From NCBI GenBank assembly GCA_030825115.1, contig JAPJQL010000013.1, positions 1 to 64,000 on the forward strand: DNA of 64,000 bases, in the 5' to 3' direction. Origin of the DNA: Lachnospiraceae bacterium (GTDB lineage Bacteria; Bacillota; Clostridia; Lachnospirales; Lachnospiraceae). The number at the start of each line of letters is the position of its first letter. Positions within the stretch are counted from its first letter, which is position 1. The notes below the pieces were generated by a model. It searched no databases, had not been told where the DNA came from, and saw only the letters and a program-made list of their open reading frames with translations. The translations under genes were made by a program, and so were the position numbers. Shown here one piece after another: positions 52,880 to 61,834 of the stretch.

Positions 52880-53080
52880 AAAAATCCAGTGTACCCCTGA
52901 ATCCCGTTAGCTTCTGTATGCTTCCCATGGGAAGCTGTTTTTCATCCTCTATCACTACAAGATCCTGGCACAAGACATAGCAATCACCCCAGGCAACAAG
53001 TCCACCTGAGATGCTTCATCCACAATCACATAATCGCATGTTACTCCCTTAAAACTGCTACGAAGTGACTGCGTCGTATA
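52880..53080 (-). pseudogene. Remnant of a superfamily 1 DNA helicase
   Basis: The minus strand from about 53079 reads TTQSLRSSFKGVTCDYVIVDEASQVDLL, a textbook SF1 Walker B motif (DEASQ), then PGVIAMSCARIL and a stop. In a shifted frame LVVIEDEKQLPMGS follows, corresponding to motif III (GDxxQLP). Both frames are short and broken, so only about 65 codons of a large helicase gene survive. Confidence 0.75.
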
Positions 53081-53150
53081 GTACTAACTTTGTTATCCCA
53101 TTACATTTTGTGTAAGACACACACAATTTGTATTTTTACACATCTTTCAC

Positions 53151-53179
53151 TTGACACATACTTATTAGTGGGATATCTT
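53151..53179 (+). promoter_or_regulatory. Promoter of the XRE regulator unit with flanking operator
   Basis: TTGACA (53151-53156), 17-nt spacer, TATCTT (53174-53179). Just upstream TGTGTAA (53109-53115) and TTACACA (53137-53143) form a dyad suitable as an autoregulatory operator. Confidence 0.6.
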
Positions 53180-53208
53180 AAAAGAAAAGAAACAAAAAGG
53201 ATGACAAG

Positions 53209-53289
53209 ATGAACAAAAATAGATTGAAAAAAGAAAGAATCACACACAAGTCAACTCAAAAGCAAGTGGCTGAATATCTAAATGTTTGA
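53209..53289 (+). pseudogene. Truncated duplicate of the XRE gene start (26-codon leader ORF)
   Basis: An ATG behind AAGGATG opens MNKNRLKKERITHKSTQKQV and stops at TGA after 26 codons. It duplicates the first 26 codons and leader of the complete XRE gene 101 nt downstream, with about 85% identity. It could be a dead duplicate or a translated leader peptide. Confidence 0.65.
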
Positions 53290-53309
53290 GAAACAAGAAG
53301 GAAGATGAA

Positions 53310-53501
53310 ATGAATAAAAATAGATTGAAAGAAGAAAGAATCGCACATAAGCTAACTCAAAAACAAGTAGCTGAACGTCTAAATGTTTCAACAAGTACAT
53401 ATCAAAAATACGAAAACTATGAAAGAGGTGTTCCAGAAGAAATTTACAAAAAACTAGCTAAACTTTACAACACATCAGTAGATTATCTGATGGGGATGTA
53501 A
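53310..53501 (+). CDS. Small XRE-family HTH repressor
   Basis: A 63-residue regulator made of one HTH_3 domain: MNKNRLKEERIAHKLTQKQVAERLNVSTSTYQKYENYERGVPEEIYKKLAKLYNTSVDYLMGM. The helix-turn-helix is at LTQKQVAERLNVSTSTYQKYE, and the ending is typical of phage or plasmid repressors. The start at 53310 follows GAAGGAAG; an in-frame ATG at 53286 has no site. The AT-rich composition differs from surrounding chromosome, and the gene pairs with the winged-helix gene 41 nt downstream. Confidence 0.88.
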   Translation: MNKNRLKEERIAHKLTQKQVAERLNVSTSTYQKYENYERGVPEEIYKKLAKLYNTSVDYLMGM

Positions 53502-53542
53502 ATGATACCGTGTAATTATATTTTTAATCAAAGGAGAAAATC

Positions 53543-54166
53543 ATGAAAAAAGAAGAAGATAACACAAGTGCAGAGATACTCAACATAGTCAACAATTTAC
53601 TATCAGATGGAAACACACACACAGCCAAAGAAATGAAGGCTCTTTGTGTAAATGAAGGAATCAACTTTACGGAAAACAGATATGCCCTTAATAACACATT
53701 ACAAAAATTAAAAAAGCAAGGTATCATTGAAAACACTGAAGAAAAAGGCACATACCGATTATCAGTAAAGGAAGCTAACAAATCCAATTCTTCTATCGTC
53801 AGTAAAAACTCTATCAAAATTGATTTGGATTGGAACAATTTCTTTGTTTTAAAACCAACATCTTCAAAATATAATGAAATGAAAGTAACAGTGAATGAGA
53901 AAGGAGAGATACGTTTGAATTCTGCATTACAAAAAGAACTTCAAGCTTCCAACATTCAATTAATTTTAAGCAATGATTATAAAACTCTTTATCTCAAGCC
54001 AAGTGATGAAAACGCACATAAATTTACCAAAGCTGGTATATGTAAGAATAAAAATATCGTAAAACACATCCAGAAATTAAAACTCAACTATCCTGTTACC
54101 TATCGGATACAGTGGGATGAAAAAGTCAAAATGTGGAAAGGGACTCTTGATATCCAAACTGAATAA
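53543..54166 (+). CDS. Unrecognised protein with N-terminal winged-helix-like region
   Basis: A 207-residue AT-rich, Lys/Asn-rich gene product. Residues 5-75 look like a winged helix: ILNIVNNLLSDGNTHTAKEMKALC, ALNNTLQKLKKQGIIENTEEKGTYRL. The second half (about 90-207) is beta-rich (KVTVNEKGEIRLNSALQKEL, TLYLKPSDENAHKF, VTYRIQWDEKVKMWKGTLDIQ) and unassigned. AAAGGAG precedes the ATG. Co-transcribed with the XRE gene; both look acquired. Confidence 0.7.
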   Translation: MKKEEDNTSAEILNIVNNLLSDGNTHTAKEMKALCVNEGINFTENRYALNNTLQKLKKQGIIENTEEKGTYRLSVKEANKSNSSIVSKNSIKIDLDWNNFFVLKPTSSKYNEMKVTVNEKGEIRLNSALQKELQASNIQLILSNDYKTLYLKPSDENAHKFTKAGICKNKNIVKHIQKLKLNYPVTYRIQWDEKVKMWKGTLDIQTE

Positions 54167-54234
54167 AATAAATGCTTGCATTGCATTCGTGTGAGTATTC
54201 CGGATACCGGTAATCCAGTCAAATGATACCGCTT

Positions 54235-54280
54235 CCTTTATAATGTATCCATGCTTTGAAGCATAAATACATTATAAAGG
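54235..54280. repeat. 46-nt near-perfect palindrome
   Basis: Perfect 14-bp outer arms CCTTTATAATGTAT / ATACATTATAAAGG, and inside them a second 6-bp pair ATGCTT / AAGCAT with a 2-nt loop. A TATAAT is present in both directions and an AAAGGAGG follows. It is a likely operator or cruciform; the short open stretch after it (54296-54375) has no start codon. Nothing else is seen between 54167 and 54427. Confidence 0.7.
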
Positions 54281-54429
54281 AGGTCATCCAACTTTCCAGA
54301 TTAGATCTTTATCAAACCAACATTGCCCTCATCTACAAAGCCCTGAAGGTCCTGGGTAAGTTGCTTTTTTTCTAATCCGAAAGAAAAGCCTGCCACATCA
54401 AAGCAGATGCCAGATTATGATTACACTCG

Positions 54430-54540
54430 TAACTTGCTCAGTACATAATTTGCAATTGTAACAACCACCTGAACGACCAGTTCCGCAATTTTATCATTCA
54501 AACACAAACTTGCATCTCATGGCATAGACAAATATAATCA
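54430..54540 (-). pseudogene. Deleted second copy of gtrA
   Basis: About 110 nt match gtrA at 52097-52165 (GCTCAGTACATAATT, CAACCACCTGAACGA, CGCAATTTTATCATTCA) with a few changes, then jump straight to the segment matching gtrA near 52287-52320 (AACACAAACTTGC, CTCATG). The roughly 120 nt between are deleted. The remnant abuts the stop of the GT4 gene. Confidence 0.8.
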
Positions 54541-55728
54541 CAATTGTTTATTCATGCATATGAAGCCCTTTTCCAAGCGCTCATAAATCTCCGCCATCCT
54601 TTCACCCACGCACTCCACGGTAAAGTTCTCTGCCATCCTGGCATTCCGTTTTCCGCACATTTTCATCCGCTCTGGTTCCGATAACATCTGTCTGAGCGCC
54701 TCCCCATATGCATTCAAATCATCTGCTTTTTTTACCACAGCACCTCCTGCACACAGATTCCATGCTGACTGTCCGGCTGTCGTTTTTTCTGCCATCAAAT
54801 CACGGCTGCCACGGATATCCGAGCAGATTACAGGAAGGCCGCTGGCCATCGCCTCCAATAGTGCCATCGGAAGCCCTTCCTGAAAAGACGGAAACACATA
54901 GATATCCGCAATTCGGTAGATTTCCAGAATATCCGACCGATATCCCAGAAAAAACACCTGATTCTCTATCCCAAAATCCACTGTCAGCTTTTTCAGGTAT
55001 TCTTCAAGTTCTCCATGCCCACAAATCACATAGACAAACGATGAATCCGACATCTGTGCAATCGCTCGAATTATACTCTCATGATTTTTACGCCTGATCA
55101 ATTCTCCCGCTGACAAGATGATTTTCTTATCCAACGGCAGCCCCAATTCTACTTTCTTCTCATATCTATCAATCATGGCGGCATCTTGAATTTTTCCCAG
55201 ATTAATTCCAACCCCCGGAACATAATCTACATGACGGGCATGAAATGTTTTTGCCCGCTTATAATCTTCTTCATTAATGCAGATTTGCTGGTCGGTATAC
55301 CGAGACAGCCACCGCTCCATCGGATAATAACAAAGCCAGTTAATAAGCGGTGCTCCTTTAAAAAAATGGAATCCATGTGCTGTATAGATTACTGGTCCCG
55401 TCCCCGTTGCATGTGCCGCCAGCCTCGCCAATACTCCGCCCATTGGCGTATGACAATGCACCAGCTGAAAGTGCTCCGTCTCCATTAACCGTTTTAACTG
55501 CTGATATACCTCTCGGTTCTTCAAACTGTATGGGCTTCGCACAAAATCAATCTGGTGGCGCACAATCCCAGTCCCGTCCAGCCGATGATTATCCTTTCCA
55601 TAAGAAGGCATATGGTAGTTTGTTCCATAATGCACCTCGTACCCCATCGCCTGCAGGATTCTGACATTATTCATTTCAAATTGAGGGATAAATCCACTCA
55701 CTGTGGTGACTAATAGGGCTTTTTTCAT
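54538..55728 (-). CDS. Family 4 glycosyltransferase (GT-B)
   Basis: A 396-residue retaining glycosyltransferase. The N-terminal domain starts KKALLVTTVSGFIPQFEMNNVRILQAMGYEVHYGTNY with LVHCHTPMGGVLARLAA. The C-terminal donor-binding domain has SAGELIRRKNHESIIRAI, VFFLGYRSDILEIY and EGLPMALLEAMASGLPVICSD with the E-x7-E pair. The start at 55728 follows AAGGACGG; 14 further upstream codons lack a site. Donor and acceptor are unknown; WecA/EpsF-like enzymes look similar. Confidence 0.92.
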   Translation of the reverse strand: MKKALLVTTVSGFIPQFEMNNVRILQAMGYEVHYGTNYHMPSYGKDNHRLDGTGIVRHQIDFVRSPYSLKNREVYQQLKRLMETEHFQLVHCHTPMGGVLARLAAHATGTGPVIYTAHGFHFFKGAPLINWLCYYPMERWLSRYTDQQICINEEDYKRAKTFHARHVDYVPGVGINLGKIQDAAMIDRYEKKVELGLPLDKKIILSAGELIRRKNHESIIRAIAQMSDSSFVYVICGHGELEEYLKKLTVDFGIENQVFFLGYRSDILEIYRIADIYVFPSFQEGLPMALLEAMASGLPVICSDIRGSRDLMAEKTTAGQSAWNLCAGGAVVKKADDLNAYGEALRQMLSEPERMKMCGKRNARMAENFTVECVGERMAEIYERLEKGFICMNKQL

Positions 55729-55834
55729 TTTATATTCCGTCCTTAAAAAATAGGGTATAATCTGATTCAATTATACCCTGTCTCTCGAGTTATTACAATG
55801 ATTACCAAATAACTAACAAAGCACTAACAAAGCA

Positions 55835-56767
55835 TTAATCTTCTTTATATCCCAAACATTCCTTCTGAACAAAAATAGGCCTATGCTTTACCTCTATATG
55901 GATTCTGGATAAATATTCACCAATTACTCCTAGCACAGTTAATTGAATTCCCCCAATTAATAGTATGAGTACAATGAGTGTTGGATATCCTGGAACTGCA
56001 ATTCCCCAAAACAATTTCTGACCAATAACTACCAACATATATATTAATGACATGATGGAGGTCAAACACCCTATCATTGTAGCAATTTTTAATGGTACTG
56101 TTGAAAAAGAGACAATCCCTTCTATAGCATATTTAAACAGCTTTATAAACGACCATGATGAACTCCCTGCATTTCTCTCTGCCACCTCATACGGTCTATA
56201 ATACACGTTAAAACCAACCCATGAAAAAATTCCTTTTGAAAATCTAAAATATTCTGGCATACTTAAAATTGCATTAACCACTGGCCTTCTAAAGGTTCTA
56301 AAATCACTAGCCCCCCTATAAAAGTCCACTTCACTCACAGAGTTTATTAATTTATAAAATAAGTCTTTAAAAACAGTGAGAATCTTACATTCTTTTCTTG
56401 CTTCCTGATATGCTGCCACCTCATCATATTCTATATTTTGATCCAAAAAATCTACCATCTCTTTAACAACCTCTATTGGTTGCTGTAAGTCTGCATCAAT
56501 AATGGTAACATACTCTCCAGTAGACTGTTTTAACCCTGCATACATTGCTGCTTCTTTTCCAAAATTTCGCGAAAAATCTAATACAACCATCTTAATTTCA
56601 TGTTTAAAATATAGCTCTTTTAATATTGCAATAGTATTATCTTTACTTCCATCATTTACAAATATAAGTTCATAATCCATATTGTTTAACTTTTGTTTTA
56701 CTTCTTCATAAAATGGTCTAATATTATCTTCCTCATTATAGCATGGTACTACCAAAGACACTTTCAT
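55835..56767 (-). CDS. CsbB/GtrB-like undecaprenyl-phosphate glycosyltransferase
   Basis: A 310-residue GT2 enzyme: MKVSLVVPCYNEEDNIRPFYEEV, FVNDGSKDNT, DADLQQP, a KGIFSWVGFNVYY loop and two C-terminal transmembrane helices (about 230-290). This is the CsbB architecture, which makes undecaprenyl-phosphate-GlcNAc in Bacillus. Its ATG overlaps the stop of the YfhO gene by 4 nt (ATGA). With YfhO and GtrA it forms the three-component glycosylation set used on lipoteichoic acid. AT-rich codon usage sets it apart from the 15-28 kb block. Confidence 0.92.
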   Translation of the reverse strand: MKVSLVVPCYNEEDNIRPFYEEVKQKLNNMDYELIFVNDGSKDNTIAILKELYFKHEIKMVVLDFSRNFGKEAAMYAGLKQSTGEYVTIIDADLQQPIEVVKEMVDFLDQNIEYDEVAAYQEARKECKILTVFKDLFYKLINSVSEVDFYRGASDFRTFRRPVVNAILSMPEYFRFSKGIFSWVGFNVYYRPYEVAERNAGSSSWSFIKLFKYAIEGIVSFSTVPLKIATMIGCLTSIMSLIYMLVVIGQKLFWGIAVPGYPTLIVLILLIGGIQLTVLGVIGEYLSRIHIEVKHRPIFVQKECLGYKED

Positions 56768-59280
56768 CTACTATGATTCCTCCGTTCCCAGTAAAAAATA
56801 TAAACACAGAGCATTACAGCAAGTATCGATAAAGCAATTCCCAATTTCATATACGGCAATTGATACTTTAATTCTATAACATTATTCCCCGACTCTACTG
56901 GTAACATAATCAAAGCATTACACCCTGTCTCAATTTCAACTCGCTTTTCATTTATATATGCTTTCCAACCGCGTTCATTAGGAACTGTCAATAAAATATA
57001 TCCTGCTTTATCAGTCAATATTCTGCCCTTTATAACACCATCTTTAATATATGATAACTCTAACGTTTCTTTTTTAATATCAGAAATAACTTTTTCAAAC
57101 TTTTCCATATCAAGTTTATAAAAAACAGGATTTATCTGTTCTTCATTGTTTAAATCCTTATGTTTGAATGAAATTGTATGTTGTTCTGATATTTTCCCTA
57201 CATTGAACACTCTATAGCTTAACCACCGTTGATAATTACAGCGGTAAACATCATCTATATATAATTCTACATCTTGTATATCAATATCGGCATAGCCATA
57301 CACCAAATCATTATTGGAATCTGTCTCTAATATATAATCCACACCTCCCTGTTTTTCTACCACATTATACTTAATTGGCTCAAATAATCTGATTCGCTTT
57401 CCTGTAATATAAGAAAAAATCGCATTTTGAAATTCGAAGTTATTGTTATTTATTTCAATATACTCATTACAAGTTGATGCCACTTTAAAACCCAAGGGTA
57501 ATGCATATGGATTTTTATAAACATTCTTATCATTTAATCTATTATCATTTTGGAGCAACAGTCCTCCAAACTCTTGATTTGACATAACATATTTTATACC
57601 TAGCAAACTATCTGACGGTAAAATTGGCTCATCATACATAGTAATAACCCCATTAATGCCATATCCGAACTGTTCACCTAATTTTCGGAGTTTTTCATTA
57701 TATGTTGATGTATATTGTGAAAAGCCGCGATAATCATATGCCAAGTTTTCATTAAAATATGCCGTACATTTTGTTTGATTTTCTTCTCGATTAAATGTTT
57801 GTTCAATCCTATAAAACAATGAATCATCATAAATATTTGATAGCTGATTCTCTTGATTTTTTACGTAGTTTATATACCTATCCGCATTATCCCAATAAAG
57901 TTCCTTACCTACAGCAATTCCTCCGGTCAACAACTCACTTAATGTTATCAATGTTAAACAGCTTAATGCTATAACCTTCAAATATTTATTTTTTCCTAAT
58001 GCATGTTTTAGACCAAATACCATTAAAATTACAACTATTGAAATTAATGTAATACAATACCCCCTCTGATTCGGAAATCTTTCTTCAAAATTTAGATACT
58101 GAAATAATGCTAGTAAAAAAATCCCGGAGCTCAGCACAATTTTCTTCCTATCTTTATAGCCACCAAGCCCACACGCAGCAAAGTAAATTAATATCCAAGT
58201 TTGTAAAAAAGAAAATCTACAAAAATAGCTTTCAGCTACACGAAAACCATTCCAGATATTCTCAAATGGTTTAAACAAAACAGATGATAACATAAACACC
58301 AATAATACAGATGATATAAGAGCTTTCTTCCACTTTCTCTCAATAAAAATAGTCACAAAATAATATATGACAAAGATTAAAACTATTGTTCCGCAAAACA
58401 AACTTAAATTACTATCCCCAATATCATTTCCTGTAACAAAGCCTCTCATTAACTGAGTAATATCTCCATTAAATTTAATATTAAAAATTCCAGACTCGAT
58501 GGTCCCCTTACCTTGTTTTAATGAATATATTACAGGAAGAAAGAAAGCAAAGCTTAACATAATACCCAATAACATATTGCCAATAAATATAACTATGCTT
58601 CTCAACTTCTCTTTTGTATGCATCTCTTTTAATAACAACTCATAAATAAAATATATACCAGCAAATAAACACACCATATACGCTGTATACCAATTAAAGC
58701 AAATACTACAACAAACTGCAATAATCAATAATATATTTTTTTTATTCTCAATAACTCTCCATACTCCCAACATTACTATTGGCAGCATATATACACCATC
58801 TAACCACATTAAATTATCCATTTGGTGCATATTATAAAATGATATTGCATAACACATAGATAGAAGAAATACATATGTTTTTTTCAACTCTGGAATTCTA
58901 TAACGCAAAAAAATTGCTTGAAACAATCCACACAGCCCTAATTTAATGGCTATAGCAAAGTATACAAACAACTGAATATCTTGTTTTTCAAATAAATATA
59001 GCAATAAATTGATTGGCGATGATAGGTAATATGCAAAAATACCAATTGCACTGCCGCCTAAAGATTTCGAGAATGTATAAACAATCCTCGCCTTCCCATG
59101 AAGCACATTCCATAAATATGACAAAAGATCCACATATTGGATATGCAAATCACGTGTCAAATTACTAATCGAACCCAAAGGATATATACTGCATAGGAAT
59201 AGTGTAATGCTATAGAGTATTATCGGGGAAAAAAAACAACATCCCCATAAAATCATTTCTTCTACTTTTTTATTTGCCAT
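56764..59280 (-). CDS. YfhO-family GT-C membrane glycosyltransferase
   Basis: An 838-residue polytopic protein with about twelve transmembrane segments through residue 460, a large extracytoplasmic domain (about 470-800) and a last helix (LGIALSILAVMLCVYIFYW). The first loop contains LTRDLHIQYVDLLSYL and the C-terminus the conserved YfhO pattern GYILLTVPNERGWKAYINEKRVEI. YfhO enzymes transfer sugars from undecaprenyl phosphate to teichoic acids outside the membrane. An AAGGTGA site precedes the ATG at 59280. Strongly AT-rich, coupled to the CsbB-like gene downstream. Confidence 0.92.
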   Translation of the reverse strand: MANKKVEEMILWGCCFFSPIILYSITLFLCSIYPLGSISNLTRDLHIQYVDLLSYLWNVLHGKARIVYTFSKSLGGSAIGIFAYYLSSPINLLLYLFEKQDIQLFVYFAIAIKLGLCGLFQAIFLRYRIPELKKTYVFLLSMCYAISFYNMHQMDNLMWLDGVYMLPIVMLGVWRVIENKKNILLIIAVCCSICFNWYTAYMVCLFAGIYFIYELLLKEMHTKEKLRSIVIFIGNMLLGIMLSFAFFLPVIYSLKQGKGTIESGIFNIKFNGDITQLMRGFVTGNDIGDSNLSLFCGTIVLIFVIYYFVTIFIERKWKKALISSVLLVFMLSSVLFKPFENIWNGFRVAESYFCRFSFLQTWILIYFAACGLGGYKDRKKIVLSSGIFLLALFQYLNFEERFPNQRGYCITLISIVVILMVFGLKHALGKNKYLKVIALSCLTLITLSELLTGGIAVGKELYWDNADRYINYVKNQENQLSNIYDDSLFYRIEQTFNREENQTKCTAYFNENLAYDYRGFSQYTSTYNEKLRKLGEQFGYGINGVITMYDEPILPSDSLLGIKYVMSNQEFGGLLLQNDNRLNDKNVYKNPYALPLGFKVASTCNEYIEINNNNFEFQNAIFSYITGKRIRLFEPIKYNVVEKQGGVDYILETDSNNDLVYGYADIDIQDVELYIDDVYRCNYQRWLSYRVFNVGKISEQHTISFKHKDLNNEEQINPVFYKLDMEKFEKVISDIKKETLELSYIKDGVIKGRILTDKAGYILLTVPNERGWKAYINEKRVEIETGCNALIMLPVESGNNVIELKYQLPYMKLGIALSILAVMLCVYIFYWERRNHSR

Positions 59281-59299
59281 ATATCATCGTCACCTTATT

Positions 59300-59798
59300 C
59301 TAATTTGCATTCAGATTAATTTGTATGTTTGAAATACTTGAACCGCTGTATATCCACTATACAGATCATCTACTACTATACTTCGTTCATCTTCAATTTT
59401 TTCGAGCTCATAACCACCATGATTTTGTATTGTTATATTAAATAAGAATACAGGCTCATCCTGCTACTCATAGCTCTCAATCAACTTCTTATAATCACCC
59501 AAATTACTAATCTTTGATCCCGCAAATATATCTTATCCCTCAAAACTTTCGATAGATCAATTGGGTACAATATATAGTGTATATTGAAATCCAAACTGAG
59601 TACTAGCAAAAACCTTTCTAAAGAGTACGCCATTCTCCCTACATACGGCTCCGTTAAATGAGCGTAAAGCAAAACTCTTGGTAAATTTTGACTCACCACC
59701 AATTTTATTAAAATTGATATCTTTTTCGTCGGTCTTCTTAATATATCTTTAGCATAAAAACCAAATTAATTAGCAGCGCAAGAAACACTGTCATTCAT
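59300..59798 (-). pseudogene. Wreck of an LTA-synthase-family (sulfatase-fold) gene
   Basis: Upstream of YfhO, the minus strand reads SNLGDYKKLIESYE-stop-QDEPVFLFNITIQNHGGYELEKI. QNHGGY preceded by PVFLFN is characteristic of LTA synthase family proteins. At least three in-frame stops lie between about 59450 and 59560. A GGGAGGAAC site and ATG at 59798 remain, followed in another frame by VFLALLINLVFML, a possible first membrane helix. Most of the roughly 600-codon gene is deleted and the rest cannot be translated intact. Confidence 0.72.
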
Positions 59799-59938
59799 AG
59801 TTCCTCCCATAATTTTATTTTTACTTTATACATTTAACACGTACTGAACTTGTCGCTGTTCATTATACCACAATAAACCCAATATTATATAGTGTTTTAC
59901 AATAACTTTTATCATCCCTAAAATGAAATTTGTTACTA

Positions 59939-61655
59939 TTCAAAGGTCAATGTCATTTAGTTAGCGTAGAAAAAAGATAAAAATCTATGGATTGAGGCTT
60001 AATGATTCGCTAATAAGCCAGCCTGCAGGTGACGTGTCTCTCTGCCAACTATGTGAGCCACGACAAAAAGACAGATTGCACATCTGCCTGAAAATAATTA
60101 TAATGATAATGATGCTTATGCGGCCCGATATATAAAATATCGAGGCTTTCTGAAATGGGCTGTTTGTAGTCTTGGGTATTGGCGTCTATTTCGGATAGGA
60201 ATTGGTTCTTTTTGTAGCAGAGACATCACATCATATTGGTCTTTCTCCGTGGCTAGATGGAGAAAGACCCTGCAAATATGAGCCGCCATCGTAAAATTGA
60301 CTTTGTAAGCATGTTTTGTATCGCGCTTTTCCAAAACTGTGTGGTTTATGATCGTCTCGGTTATGTTATAAGTAATGAGCTTTGCCCGTATTTCCTGTTT
60401 GATGTATTCCGGCTTATATGCATGGAAATCACTTAATCCAATGGTATACTTCAGCTTCCTGAATGATGATTCAATGCCCCACCTTGAATCATAGACACAT
60501 TTGATTCGCTCTGGTGGAAACTCACCCTTTGGCAAATTGGTTACAATACACTCATATGTGGAATCACTGATTGGAAATCTCACAATACGGAAGGATGGCT
60601 CATACGTGTCATAGACGCCATATTCTATGTGATCAAAGGCTGCGTACCTGATCAACAAAACGTACATAAGTGCCTGGGGCAGGTGATACTTTTTTTGAAT
60701 GGCTTCGAACCAAAGTAACTGCGACATCCAGGTCAAAAGAATCTGCATCCGGAAAAACGAAGTTACCAACCAGCCCCTTGGAATGGATATCCTTGGTACG
60801 GAACAAAAATACTGGTTATGTTCCATGACATGTGCCATGTTATTATAGGAACAATAGCCACGGTCACCGATATAGCTGTTTTTTCTTCCTTCAAGGATCT
60901 CGTGACGGTCAACGATGTCACAAAAAGCAGCAAATTCATTCTTTGAATGAACAGGCTGAATCACGGCATCCGTGTAGGTATGGGTAGTCAGATCAAAAAA
61001 AGCATTTAAATGCATACTGTAGACTCCCCGAATGGAATTGCCAGGAGAGCAGAAGTAATCATCAGAAGAAAAATCGGAGGTACTGAAAAACGTGCAGGTG
61101 GAACCATCAGCAGCCAAAAAACGGTACCCCCATCATCCAGGGGAGCAGGCAGTCCTTTCATGACGGATGAATTAAAATGTTTGAATACAGCTTCCAGTGC
61201 ATCAGGCTTTAGCTTAGCCCGCTGTTGGTTCAGGGCGGAAGCAGTTGGCATAGAAGTATCCAGTCCCCAAAAATCAACCATTTCAACCTTTGTAGAGGAA
61301 AAACCAGGTGAAACGAGAAAGGAAATGAGCGTTTGCGGAACGATTTTTCTGTTTCTGAGAAAGTCCGTATCCGGATGAACAGAATACTGTGAGATGTGAG
61401 AAGCAGCATAATTCACGGATGAAGTAAATAAATCTTTAATTTCTTGATGGGTCATAATCGTCGACCTCCTTGAAAAAGTGATATATCTCTAATTCAAGGG
61501 CCGCTCTCGTTACCACTATCAAGAATCATCAACGAGATCGGCCGCACATTTTAAGCGGCATGTCAACTATTATTCCCAAAAAGGTTAGACCCCCTTGTTG
61601 GAAATCTAACCATTTAACGATATAAAATGTTAACTAAATGACATTGGCCTCTGAA
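59939..61655 (-). mobile_element. IS4-family insertion sequence, copy 1 (decayed)
   Basis: Bounded by imperfect inverted repeats of about 25 bp (TTCAAAGGTCAATGTCATT at the left, and on the other strand TTCAGAGGCCAATGTCATT at the right). It contains a broken transposase gene. Its right end abuts copy 2 directly in the same orientation. A weak hairpin (GCCGCTCTCGTT / AACGAGATCGGC) lies before the transposase. Confidence 0.85.
60116..61455 (-). pseudogene. Frameshifted IS4-family transposase
   Basis: The N-terminal 149 codons (61006-61455; MTHQEIKDLFTSSVNYAASHIS) and the C-terminal 333 codons (60116-61117; AADGSTCTFFS, IGDRGYCSYNN, YDSRWGIESSFRKLKYTIG) are in different frames. Compared with the intact copy, the main shift is near 61115-61135 beside an A-run (CCAAAAAACGG). 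A second out-of-frame stretch around 60620-60790 replaces the segment matching FDIRVNVTLVRSHKK. It cannot make active transposase. Confidence 0.9.
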
Positions 61656-61834
61656 CCAATGTCATTTAGTTAATATCAAGCAAAGGGAAGTGTAATCCTG
61701 CAAATAGAAATCTGATACTCAAAATGGTGATGCTTACGGGGAAACGGTTAGGATTTGGCTTTTTACCGGCATGACAAACAAGCAGATTTACATCTGCTTC
61801 AAAAAAGGGTAAAATAGTTATTGGTGAATCTGTT

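Noticed and set aside
59481..59702. 73-codon minus-strand frame as a small gene
   Set aside because: The neighbouring frame shows LTA-synthase-like sequence with stops, so this frame is a by-product of a pseudogene.
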